Virus record (IMG/VR): IMGVR_UViG_3300030060_000545
Span: 1-51,758 of that record
DNA from: a virus
Strand: one strand, 5' to 3'
DNA length: 51,758 nt
A model generated the notes under the pieces. It was not told where the DNA came from. It was given only the letters and a program-made list of their open reading frames with translations, and did no database searches. Shown here one piece after another: positions 19,178 through 27,401 of this stretch. Positions within the stretch are counted from its first letter, which is position 1. Each line of letters begins with the position of its first letter. A program made the translations under genes and the position numbers.

Positions 19178-21355
19178 ATGGCAGAAACAGAAAATACATT
19201 TTTAAATGCTGATAATATCTACGAAGAAGTAGAAGGAGAAGCAGGAAAAAATTTAACTTTAGAAGAAGACCAACAACAAAATTTAGTTGGTATTGTTAAA
19301 GGTCGCTTTGCTTTAGCAGAAGATGCTAGAACTGGTGATGAAAAAAGATGGTTCACAGCGTATGAAAATTATAGAGGATTATATAATAACTCTATAAAAT
19401 TTAGAGAATCAGAAAAATCTAGAATATTTGTAAAGATAACTAAAACCAAAGTACTAGCTGCTTTTGGTCAATTAGTTGATGTTATCTTTGGTACAGGAAA
19501 ATTTCCGTTAAGTATTTCAGAAACACAACTTCCAGAGGGAGAAAAAGGACAAGCATATTTAGATATGAATAATCCTTCTCCTTCTTTAGAAATTCCAGAT
19601 AACATAGGAAACAGAATTGAAGATGCCCCTCAAGGGCAAATGCTTGATGATGATGTGGGATTTGTAGGTGATGGTAGAGTTTTAAAACCCGGAGCTACGT
19701 TAAGTGACGGATTATTTGAAGACACAGTTGATAAGATTGCTGAACCATTCTTAAAAGAAGGTACAATGCCATTACCTCAAATTCCAGAAATTAATCCTGC
19801 ACAAAAAGCAGCTCGTAGAATGGAAACATTAATCCATGACCAAATTGATGAGTCTAATGGTTCCTCTGAAATACGAAATGCTTTACTTGAATCAGCATTA
19901 CTAGGAACAGGAATTGTTAAAGGTCCGTTTAATTTTAATAAAGTTTTAAATAATTGGACAACTGATGAACAAGGAAATAGAACATATACTCCATCAGAAG
20001 TTAGAGTACCAAGAATAGAATTTGTAAGTTGTTGGGATTTTTATCCAGACCCTGCAGCTACTAATATTGATGAATGTGAATTTGTAATTCATAGACATAA
20101 AATGAATCGTAGTCAACTAAGGCAATTAAGAAGTATGCCTTACTTTGATGAAGATGCAATTAGAGAATGTCTACAAGAAGGACCAAACTATATTGAAAAA
20201 CCATATGAGTCTAGATTAAAAGATGATTATGAGTCAGATGCATCATATAATCCTAACTTTGAAGTTCTTGAATATTGGGGTATTATGGATGCAGAGTATG
20301 CTAGAGAAGTTGGAATTGAACTTCCAGATACTATTGATGATTTAGATGAAGTACAAATTAATGCATGGATATGTGGTGACTCTTTACTAAGAGCAGTAAT
20401 AAATCCATTTACTCCTGCAAGAATACCATATCATTCTTTCCCATATGAAAGAAACCCATATAGTTTCTTTGGTATTGGAGTAGCAGAAAATATGGACGAT
20501 TCTCAACAGATTATGAATGGACATGCTAGAATGGCTATAGATAATTTAGCATTAGCAGGTTCATTAGTTTTTGATGTAGACGAGTCTGCTTTAGTTGGTG
20601 GGCAGTCTATGGAAGTGTATCCCGGAAAAGTTTTTAGAAGACAAGCAGGGATGCCGGGACAATCTATTTATGGATTGAAGTTTCCTAATACTGCACCTGA
20701 AAACATGATGATGTTTGATAGGTTTAGACAATTAGCAGACGAACAAACAGGTATACCAAGTTACTCTCATGGACATACGGGAGTACAAAGTATGACAAGA
20801 ACAGCATCAGGCATGTCAATGTTGTTAGGTGCATCAAGTTTAAATATTAAAACAGTTGTTAAAAATCTTGACGACTTTTTATTAAAACCTTTAGGAGAAT
20901 CTTACTTCCAATGGAATATGCAATTCTTTGATGGTTCACTTGATGTTATGGGAGATTTAGAAGTTAAAGCTACAGGAACAAATAGCTTAATGCAGAAAGA
21001 AGTTAGAAGCCAAAGACTTACTATGTTCTTACAAACTGCACAAAGTCCTGCTATTGCTCCGTTTGTTAAAATTTCTAAACTCGTTAGTGAACTAGCTTAC
21101 AGCTTAGATTTAGACCCTGATGAAATACTCAATGACCCTGAAGAAGCTGCAATGATGGCACAGATAATAGGAATGCAAAATAATGTTGGACAAGAAACAG
21201 GCTCAGAAACTCAACCCCCTAGTGAACAACCCCCAATGGGAGGAGTTGGAGGAACACCTGAAGAACCTCAAGACCTCGGACCTACAGGTACTGGTGGTGG
21301 CAACATCGGAACAGGAAATGTTCCGGTTGCAGGGGAGAGTGAGTTCTCTGGATAG
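19178..21355 (+). CDS. portal (head-tail connector) protein
   Basis: A 725-residue protein directly after terL, where the portal is expected. It has the YxxYRG-like start of podovirus portals (RWFTAYENYRGLYNNSIKF), an acidic central wing, a stem region with SHGHTGVQSMTRTASGMSML and a Gly/Pro-rich C-terminal tail. Twelve copies would form the channel through which the terminase packs DNA and on which the tail assembles. It is longer than T7 gp8 (536 aa), as in many marine podoviruses. The call rests on gene order, size and these segments. Confidence 0.85.
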   Translation: MAETENTFLNADNIYEEVEGEAGKNLTLEEDQQQNLVGIVKGRFALAEDARTGDEKRWFTAYENYRGLYNNSIKFRESEKSRIFVKITKTKVLAAFGQLVDVIFGTGKFPLSISETQLPEGEKGQAYLDMNNPSPSLEIPDNIGNRIEDAPQGQMLDDDVGFVGDGRVLKPGATLSDGLFEDTVDKIAEPFLKEGTMPLPQIPEINPAQKAARRMETLIHDQIDESNGSSEIRNALLESALLGTGIVKGPFNFNKVLNNWTTDEQGNRTYTPSEVRVPRIEFVSCWDFYPDPAATNIDECEFVIHRHKMNRSQLRQLRSMPYFDEDAIRECLQEGPNYIEKPYESRLKDDYESDASYNPNFEVLEYWGIMDAEYAREVGIELPDTIDDLDEVQINAWICGDSLLRAVINPFTPARIPYHSFPYERNPYSFFGIGVAENMDDSQQIMNGHARMAIDNLALAGSLVFDVDESALVGGQSMEVYPGKVFRRQAGMPGQSIYGLKFPNTAPENMMMFDRFRQLADEQTGIPSYSHGHTGVQSMTRTASGMSMLLGASSLNIKTVVKNLDDFLLKPLGESYFQWNMQFFDGSLDVMGDLEVKATGTNSLMQKEVRSQRLTMFLQTAQSPAIAPFVKISKLVSELAYSLDLDPDEILNDPEEAAMMAQIIGMQNNVGQETGSETQPPSEQPPMGGVGGTPEEPQDLGPTGTGGGNIGTGNVPVAGESEFSG

Positions 21356-21413
21356 AATTTTAAATTTAAAAGCACAAGTTAGAGAAGCAATAACTCGAAA
21401 TGAAATTAGGTAA
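21318..21413 (+). CDS. possible 31-aa peptide at the portal end
   Basis: A short frame overlapping the last 38 bases of the portal gene and the first 14 of the next. The product (DRILNLKAQVREAITRNEIR at its end) is a charged helix. It may be a real linker gene or a by-product of the overlap; evidence is weak. Confidence 0.28.
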   Translation: MFRLQGRVSSLDRILNLKAQVREAITRNEIR

Positions 21414-22752
21414 AGTAGCTAGATTATTTTCTAAAGATAAATCTAAACCTTCTAAGGTAGATGAACTTTTAGAATCTATGCCTACGTTAGCATCAAAAGA
21501 TGTTGATACAATAACTTCACCAACATGGATTACAAAGAAAGAAGCTAAAGAAGCTAAAAAAAATTTTCAACAAGATGTTGATAAAAAGTTTCAAGAAACA
21601 GGAGTTGAAGACCCTAATGATATGTTACTCCTTGCAGAACTTGACGATATTATTTTAGGAAATAAAGCAGGAGTTTTACCGTCAGACGAAATATTAGGTA
21701 AAGGTTGGGAAAAGTCTGGTCTTGTAGATAAAAAAGATAGTAAAGCTTATCTATTAAGATTTGCAGGTAATGAACAAGAACAAGATATGTTTCTACGAAA
21801 ATATGTAGATACATATGATAATTGGGCAGTAAAAAAAGAAGAACAAATTTCAGATTGGTTAAGTAATTCAGAAGAAGGTAAAAGATTTCAATTAAAAAAC
21901 TTTGGACAAATAATAACTCCTTTAGGAGATATGTCATTAATGAATAAAGTAACACGAGAAGGTAAAGAAACAGAATTAGAAATTATGCGAAAATTAAAAG
22001 CAGAAAATACTTCTGATATTACTTTAGATAATATTGACCGTTACGATTTTGCAACAGGAGGAGAAAGTAAATTTCCTGATTTAACAGGGGATGGTAAAAT
22101 TACTCAAGCTGATATACTAAAAGGAAGAGGTATATTTCAAGAAGGAGGAGAAGCGACAGCTTCTCAAATGAATCAATTAATGGGGCAACAAGAAGTAATT
22201 CCTGAACCTATGCCTGATTCAGAATTAGTTCCTGATGAACAAATGGAAGCAAACTATGTAGACTTTGTAGTTAATCAAGCATTAGACCCTCAAGAAAAAG
22301 AATATTTAGAAAAAGAATTAGAAAGCAACGATGTACTAAGTATGTTATTTGATAAAGTAGTAGAAGTTGCTTCAGAGTTTTCTGGAGAAGGTTCAGTTGA
22401 TGGACCGGGCACAGGAGTCTCCGATTCGATACCTGCAAGGTTATCGGATGGAGAGTTTGTCTTTACAGCAAAAGCTGTTCAAGCCATAGGAGTTGAAAAA
22501 CTTGAACAACTTATGGAAGCAGCAGAAGCTGATTATGACAGACGAATGACAGCATATAACGGTGGTGTAATAGAAACAGAGGAAGAAACTGTTGAACAAG
22601 ATGCTCCTTCAGAGCAAATAGTAAGACAGGATATACGTGTTAGAAAAGAAACAGTTGGCAATCAAGCTACAATGCAAGAAGAAGACGAGTTAATTTCTGA
22701 TGAAATTAAAAAACGTATGTTAAATCCAAATCAAACACACGTTAGAAGCTAA
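21400..22752 (+). CDS. structural/assembly protein with EF-hand-like loop, 450 aa
   Basis: No enzyme is recognised. Residues 227-238 (DLTGDGKITQAD) form a calcium-binding loop of the dockerin/EF-hand type. Residues 341-360 (SDSIPARLSDGEFVFTAKAV) match a segment common in virion proteins of marine phages. The rest is acidic and helical. Its place between portal and scaffold suggests a head or head-to-tail component or an assembly factor, possibly calcium-dependent. It starts within the 31-aa frame, 44 bases after the portal stop. Confidence 0.7.
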   Translation: MKLGKVARLFSKDKSKPSKVDELLESMPTLASKDVDTITSPTWITKKEAKEAKKNFQQDVDKKFQETGVEDPNDMLLLAELDDIILGNKAGVLPSDEILGKGWEKSGLVDKKDSKAYLLRFAGNEQEQDMFLRKYVDTYDNWAVKKEEQISDWLSNSEEGKRFQLKNFGQIITPLGDMSLMNKVTREGKETELEIMRKLKAENTSDITLDNIDRYDFATGGESKFPDLTGDGKITQADILKGRGIFQEGGEATASQMNQLMGQQEVIPEPMPDSELVPDEQMEANYVDFVVNQALDPQEKEYLEKELESNDVLSMLFDKVVEVASEFSGEGSVDGPGTGVSDSIPARLSDGEFVFTAKAVQAIGVEKLEQLMEAAEADYDRRMTAYNGGVIETEEETVEQDAPSEQIVRQDIRVRKETVGNQATMQEEDELISDEIKKRMLNPNQTHVRS

Positions 22753-22881
22753 GAGCGTAAAGCCACCCTTTTATAGGCACTTTACATATTAATAACCGAA
22801 AGGCTACCTTTTACAAAACAAACCCTGCAAGTGCACAAGCAGCTACTTTGTTAAATGAAGCCCTGAGTAGGAGAAAAGAAA
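22753..22881 (+). promoter_or_regulatory. intergenic leader with possible RNA structure before scaffold
   Basis: A 129-base gap, unusual in this tightly packed region. GTAAAGCC and GGCACTTTAC (22,758-22,788) can pair with a two-base bulge, and CCGAAAGG (22,797-22,804) is a short GNRA-loop hairpin. GGAG lies ten bases before the scaffold ATG. It may be a stabilising or regulatory leader for the highly expressed head genes. Confidence 0.35.
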
Positions 22882-23745
22882 ATGACTGAACAAGTCCAAA
22901 CAGAAGAAGTAGCTAATCCTTATAATTCTAATAAAGATTATATGGATGGCAAAGAAGATAAACCTTTTGTATCATCAAATAGTATATTCTTTGACGAAAC
23001 ATCTTTAGATACATCTAATGTAGAAGAAATGTCCGTAGAAGAAGAGGTACAAAGTGAGGATAAACCTTACCAAAGACCTGATTATAAAAAACGATATGAT
23101 GATTTAAAAAGACATTATGATTCTAAATTAAATGAATTTAAAGCTAGGGAGCAAGAGTTACTTGATGAAGCTATTAAAAATAGACCTGATTATGTAGCTC
23201 CTAAAACTCCTGAAGAATTAGAAGCATTTAAAAAAGAATATCCTGATGTTTTTGAAGTAGTAGAAACTGTAGCTCATATGCAAAGTAGTGAGAAAGCTAA
23301 AGTTCTAGAAGAACAACTTTCAACTCTACAAGCTAGAGAACAGGAGACATTACAAAGACAAGCTTTAACTAGATTAAGAGAAAGACACCCTGATTTTGAA
23401 GATATCAAAAATAGTGCGACTTTCCAACAATGGGCAAAAGAGCAACCTGAATCTATCCAAACATGGATATTTAGTAATGCTAATGATGCTGATTTAGCTA
23501 GTAGAGCTTTGGATTTATTCAAAAGAGATATCGGTTTAGATGCTTCAACTGTACAAGAACCTCAGTTACGTTCTGAAAACCGTGCAAACGCAGCAGATAT
23601 GGTATCAACAAAAACAACATCTGTTGACCCTAAAACTGCTAAAGTTTGGACAGAAAAGGAAATCAGTCAGTTGAGCATGGCAGAGTTTGATAAATTTGAA
23701 GAAGAGATATCAAATGCTATGCAAGAAGGACGGATTGTAAGATAA
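22882..23745 (+). CDS. capsid scaffolding protein
   Basis: A 287-residue acidic protein immediately before the major capsid gene, the standard place for the scaffold. It has an acidic disordered start, a long coiled coil (YKKRYDDLKRHYDSKLNEFK onward) and a C-terminal helix-rich part (EKEISQLSMAEFDKFEEEIS), where scaffolds bind coat protein. It would guide procapsid assembly and then leave. No protease motif is seen. The assignment is from context and composition, as is usual for this diverse family. Confidence 0.82.
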   Translation: MTEQVQTEEVANPYNSNKDYMDGKEDKPFVSSNSIFFDETSLDTSNVEEMSVEEEVQSEDKPYQRPDYKKRYDDLKRHYDSKLNEFKAREQELLDEAIKNRPDYVAPKTPEELEAFKKEYPDVFEVVETVAHMQSSEKAKVLEEQLSTLQAREQETLQRQALTRLRERHPDFEDIKNSATFQQWAKEQPESIQTWIFSNANDADLASRALDLFKRDIGLDASTVQEPQLRSENRANAADMVSTKTTSVDPKTAKVWTEKEISQLSMAEFDKFEEEISNAMQEGRIVR

Positions 23746-23772
23746 CTATAATAAACTTAAAGGAGTATTATC

Positions 23773-24747
23773 ATGGCTCAATTTTTTGAACCGAGTACTG
23801 ATACCAACGCAAACTTTGCTAACTCCGTAAGTGGACAGGCTAATAGTTTCTTCTTACCTTCGGTTTACTCTAAAAAGGTTTTAAACTTTTTTAGAAAAGC
23901 CTCGGTTGTAGAAGCTATTACAAACACCGACTATGCCGGTGAGATTTCTGCTTTCGGAGACTCAGTAAAGATTATAAAAGAACCCGTTATTTCTGTGTCT
24001 GATTACACAAGAGGTAGCGATACAACAGCAACCAAACTAACAGACCAAGAACTTACTTTGGTAGTTGATAGTGCGAAAGCTTTCAAATTTATCGTAGATG
24101 ATATTGAAACTAACATGTCGCATGTGAACTTCAAAGAAGTTGCTTCTAGCTCTGCTGCATATGCATTGAAAGATTCATATGACGCTGCAGTTATAGCTAC
24201 TATGTTCTCTGGTGTGTCAAGTTCTTCACCTGACCATGTTTTAGGTACTGACAATGCTACAGATTTAGCAGCAGGTACTTTTGACGGAACAGGTAACCTT
24301 GACATAGGTTTTGGTTCTAGTGAGCATGACCCAATAGACGTTATGGCTAGAATGGCAAGACTACTTGACGAACAAAGTGTTCCTGAAGAAGGAAGATGGT
24401 TCGTTGCAAGTCCTGACTTCTACGAAGTTCTAGGTCAAGCTTCTTCTAAATTGCTATCTGTTGACTTCAACGCAGGTCAGGGTTCAATTAGAAATGGTTT
24501 AGTATCAAGTGGAAAACTAAGAGGATTTGATATGTACAAGTCTAATAACATTGCAAGCACAACTAATGCTGCAGGTAAATGTTTGGCAGGTCATATCTCA
24601 TCTACTGCGACTGCTAACACAATTCTTTCAACAGAAGTGTTGAGAGACCCGTCATCTTTTGGTGACATTGTGAGAGGTCTTCATGTCTATGGTGCGAAAG
24701 TACTAAGAGGTGAAGCGTTAGTCTCAGCTTTCTACGGTATTGACTAA
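23773..24747 (+). CDS. major capsid protein (T7-like, HK97 fold)
   Basis: A 324-residue protein with the features of T7-like coat proteins: an N-terminal arm ending FFLPSVYSKKVLNFFRKAS, EI-rich strands (DSVKIIKEPVI, the E-loop region), a spine helix (AAYALKDSYDAAVIATMF) and a P-domain segment (PEEGRWFVASPDFYEVL). AAAGGAG lies upstream, and a strong terminator follows at 24,758, consistent with an abundant short message. It forms the icosahedral head around the scaffold. Confidence 0.92.
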   Translation: MAQFFEPSTDTNANFANSVSGQANSFFLPSVYSKKVLNFFRKASVVEAITNTDYAGEISAFGDSVKIIKEPVISVSDYTRGSDTTATKLTDQELTLVVDSAKAFKFIVDDIETNMSHVNFKEVASSSAAYALKDSYDAAVIATMFSGVSSSSPDHVLGTDNATDLAAGTFDGTGNLDIGFGSSEHDPIDVMARMARLLDEQSVPEEGRWFVASPDFYEVLGQASSKLLSVDFNAGQGSIRNGLVSSGKLRGFDMYKSNNIASTTNAAGKCLAGHISSTATANTILSTEVLRDPSSFGDIVRGLHVYGAKVLRGEALVSAFYGID

Positions 24748-24757
24748 TCGTAAAATT

Positions 24758-24788
24758 GGGGGAGTCTTCGGACTCCTCCTCTTTTTTT
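24758..24788 (+). terminator. rho-independent terminator after capsid gene
   Basis: A 9-bp stem (GGGGGAGTC with GACTCCTCC, one G-T pair) closed by a TTCG tetraloop (24,767-24,770), followed by TCTTTTTTT. It is the strongest terminator in the late region and should separate capsid from tail messages in part. Confidence 0.92.
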
Positions 24789-24802
24789 AAAAGGAAAACA
24801 AT

Positions 24803-25021
24803 ATGAAAACAAAATACGGAGTAACAAATCAATTAGCTCAACTAGCTAAAGTTAGTTCACAACCTCAATATGGAGCAATAGGTGCTACAGGATTAAGTAA
24901 GAGAGAACAAATGGGAGCTGCACAAGACTTTAGTTTTATGCCAAAAAAGAAATCTAAACCTGTAATGGGTGGAAGAATTATGTTTAAAGGTGGAGGTATG
25001 GTTACAGCAAAACCTAATTAA
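24803..25021 (+). CDS. hypothetical small protein between capsid and tail genes, 72 aa
   Basis: Not recognised. It is basic, with low hydrophobicity, and ends in glycine/methionine-rich repeats (KKKSKPVMGGRIMFKGGGMV). AAGGAAAA lies before the ATG, just after the capsid terminator. The position fits a head-completion or minor virion protein. Confidence 0.6.
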   Translation: MKTKYGVTNQLAQLAKVSSQPQYGAIGATGLSKREQMGAAQDFSFMPKKKSKPVMGGRIMFKGGGMVTAKPN

Positions 25022-25023
25022 AC

Positions 25024-25791
25024 ATGGCAACAACATTCCTAACACTAACAAATGAAGTTCTTCGAGAACTTAATGAAATAGAATTAACTTCTGCAACTTT
25101 TGCAAATGCAAAAGGTATTCAAAGTTTTGTTAAAAATTCTATTAATAAATCTTTAAATGATATTGCAACAGAAGAACCACAACTTCCATTCTTTGCTGCT
25201 GCAGCTAGTGGAGGAACAGACCCTTTTTATGGTAATGTTACAGTAGCAACTGTAGCAGGTACTAGATGGTATACATTAAAATCAGGAAGTTCAAGCATTA
25301 CAACAGATTATGCTTCTATTGATTGGGAGGATTTTTATCTTACTACAATTAATGTAAGTGGAGAATCATCACCTTTTGTTTCTAGAGGTTTACGTTATTT
25401 AAGTTTAGATGAATGGACGAGATACTTTAGAGATTCAGAAAATCAAGATGATGCAGATACACAAAACTTTGGAGAACCAAAATATGTTATACGTAGTCCA
25501 GACCACAGAAAGTTTGGATTAAGTCCTATACCTGATAAAGTATATAATGTGCATTTTTATGCATATAATGCACCAACAGCTTTATCAGCTCATAGTGATG
25601 AAATGGTTTTACCTGACCAATATGCAAATGTTATAACAGCTAGAGCAAGATATTATGTGTGGCAATTTAAAGAAAGTCCACAACAAGCATCATTTGCATT
25701 AGAAGATTATAAAAAAGGAATGAGACAAATGAAATCTAATTTGATTAATCCTGCTCCTTCCTATATTACAGACGATAGAATATATTTCTAA
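25024..25791 (+). CDS. tail tubular protein A (adaptor)
   Basis: A 255-residue protein resembling T7 gp11-type adaptors, with the common N-terminal pattern TFLTLTNEVLRELNEIELTS, a helix-rich start (IQSFVKNSINKSLNDIATEE) and the C-terminal AxARYYVWQFKESPQQA-like helix. It joins the portal to the nozzle of the short tail. It is placed directly before tail tube B, whose start shares its last base. The length is slightly above T7 gp11 (196 aa), as in other marine podoviruses. Confidence 0.85.
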   Translation: MATTFLTLTNEVLRELNEIELTSATFANAKGIQSFVKNSINKSLNDIATEEPQLPFFAAAASGGTDPFYGNVTVATVAGTRWYTLKSGSSSITTDYASIDWEDFYLTTINVSGESSPFVSRGLRYLSLDEWTRYFRDSENQDDADTQNFGEPKYVIRSPDHRKFGLSPIPDKVYNVHFYAYNAPTALSAHSDEMVLPDQYANVITARARYYVWQFKESPQQASFALEDYKKGMRQMKSNLINPAPSYITDDRIYF

Positions 25792-27398
25792 TGGCAAGAA
25801 GTCAACCATATACAGTAGCAGTTAATGGAGGATTAGTTAAATCTTCAAATGTTGTTGATTTATTAAAGACTCCCGGAGTTGCAAAAGATTTACAAAATTT
25901 TGAAGTATCTACAGAAGGTGGATACAGACGTATCAATGGATATCAAAAGTTTGGTACAACTAATGCTACACAACCTACAGGGTCAACTACAAACATTTTA
26001 GGAGTTTTTCCATATGCAGATGGTGTCATAGCTACTGCAGGAACAGGAATATTCTTTACAAATGATGGACAAACATGGGTGAATATAGGAAGAAGTTCTG
26101 TTTCATCAAGTGGAGATAACTATTCAACTTTTACAGGAAGAAGTACTTTAACTAGAACTTCACAAGGACAATGCCAATTTACAGTTTTTGAAACTGCTAC
26201 ATCAGATTATGGTACAGTTATTATAGCAGATGGAGCAAATAAACCTTACGCATTTAGAATGGAAGGTTCAGGAGCATTAAGTGGAAGAACATTTTTTGGA
26301 GAAGAAATAACTGTAACAGGAACTAAACATGTTAAGTATGTAACTACACACGATAAACATTTAATAGCTGCAGGAGTTGAAGATAATTTAAATACAATTT
26401 TTTATAGTGGTACATTAGACCCAACAGACTTTACAAGTACAGGTTCAGGTAATATAGTTTTAGAAGACCAAATAGAAGGTATTAAAGGTTTCCGTGATGA
26501 ATTATTTATATTTTGTACTAATAGTATTTTTAAATTAATTAATATAAATAACTCTAGTTCTATTGCAATAGTACCAGTTACTAAGAACGTAGGATGTTTA
26601 AGTGGATATAGTATTCAAGAGATTGGTGGTGACTTAATATTTTTAGCACCAGATGGGTTAAGAACAATTGCAGGTACAGCAAGAATTGGTGACGTTGAGT
26701 TAGGTACAGTTAGTACAAAAATACAACCTTTACTAACAGACTTGACAGAAAGCATAAATAGCTTTATAATAAATAGTTTAGTACTAAGAGATAAATCTCA
26801 ATACAGATTATTTTATACTAATACTACACTAGACAATAATCAACAAAAAGGTGTTATTGGAACATTAAGACCTGATGGATTTCAATGGTCAGAAACTAGA
26901 GGTTTAGAAGTTACTGCTATTGGTTCAGGATTTGATAATAATAATGTTGAACAATACTATCATGGAGATACAAATGGTTTTGTATATCAACATGATACTG
27001 GTAATGATTTTGATGGAGCAGATATTTTAGCTAGATATGAAACACCTAATTATGATTATGGTGATTTAGGAACTTTAAAAACTCTACATTATTTCCGAAT
27101 CTCTGCAAGTGCAGAAGGTATTGTTGAGCCTAACTTACAAGTTAGATTTGATTATGGAAGTGGAGATATACCTCAACCCTCTGATTTATTTGATTTAGGA
27201 GTTATTAATCCTCCTTCAAAATTTGGTGATGCAATATTTAATACAAATGTATTTGGAGGAGCTGATAATCCTTTAATTAGAGTTCCATTACAAGGTAGTG
27301 GAACAAGTAATAATTTTACTATAATAAGTGAAGATAGTAAACCCCCTTATACCATAAATGGTTTTTATGTAGATTATATACCTTCAGGTAGGAGATAA
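25791..27398 (+). CDS. tail tubular protein B (nozzle)
   Basis: A 535-residue beta-rich protein following the adaptor. The start has VNGGLVKSSNVVDLLKTPG, then a QNFEVSTEGGYRRINGY segment typical of marine podovirus nozzles, with propeller-like repeats in the body (IFFTNDGQTWVNIG, ITVTGTKHVKYVTTHDKHLI). Six copies would form the tail tip below the adaptor, where fibres attach. It is shorter than T7 gp12 (794 aa). A consensus promoter at 26,742 lies in its 3' part and points at the fibre gene. Confidence 0.82.
   Translation: MARSQPYTVAVNGGLVKSSNVVDLLKTPGVAKDLQNFEVSTEGGYRRINGYQKFGTTNATQPTGSTTNILGVFPYADGVIATAGTGIFFTNDGQTWVNIGRSSVSSSGDNYSTFTGRSTLTRTSQGQCQFTVFETATSDYGTVIIADGANKPYAFRMEGSGALSGRTFFGEEITVTGTKHVKYVTTHDKHLIAAGVEDNLNTIFYSGTLDPTDFTSTGSGNIVLEDQIEGIKGFRDELFIFCTNSIFKLININNSSSIAIVPVTKNVGCLSGYSIQEIGGDLIFLAPDGLRTIAGTARIGDVELGTVSTKIQPLLTDLTESINSFIINSLVLRDKSQYRLFYTNTTLDNNQQKGVIGTLRPDGFQWSETRGLEVTAIGSGFDNNNVEQYYHGDTNGFVYQHDTGNDFDGADILARYETPNYDYGDLGTLKTLHYFRISASAEGIVEPNLQVRFDYGSGDIPQPSDLFDLGVINPPSKFGDAIFNTNVFGGADNPLIRVPLQGSGTSNNFTIISEDSKPPYTINGFYVDYIPSGRR
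26742..26770 (+). promoter_or_regulatory. internal consensus promoter before the tail fibre
   Basis: TTGACA (26,742-26,747), 17 bases, TATAAT (26,765-26,770), a perfect match inside the nozzle gene. It would drive the tail fibre and internal virion protein genes downstream of the capsid terminator. Confidence 0.55.
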
Positions 27399-27401
27399 TA
27401 A

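Noticed and set aside
22078-22116. True dockerin domain (cellulosome type)
   Set aside because: Only one loop is present and dockerins need two. I treat it as an isolated calcium-type loop.
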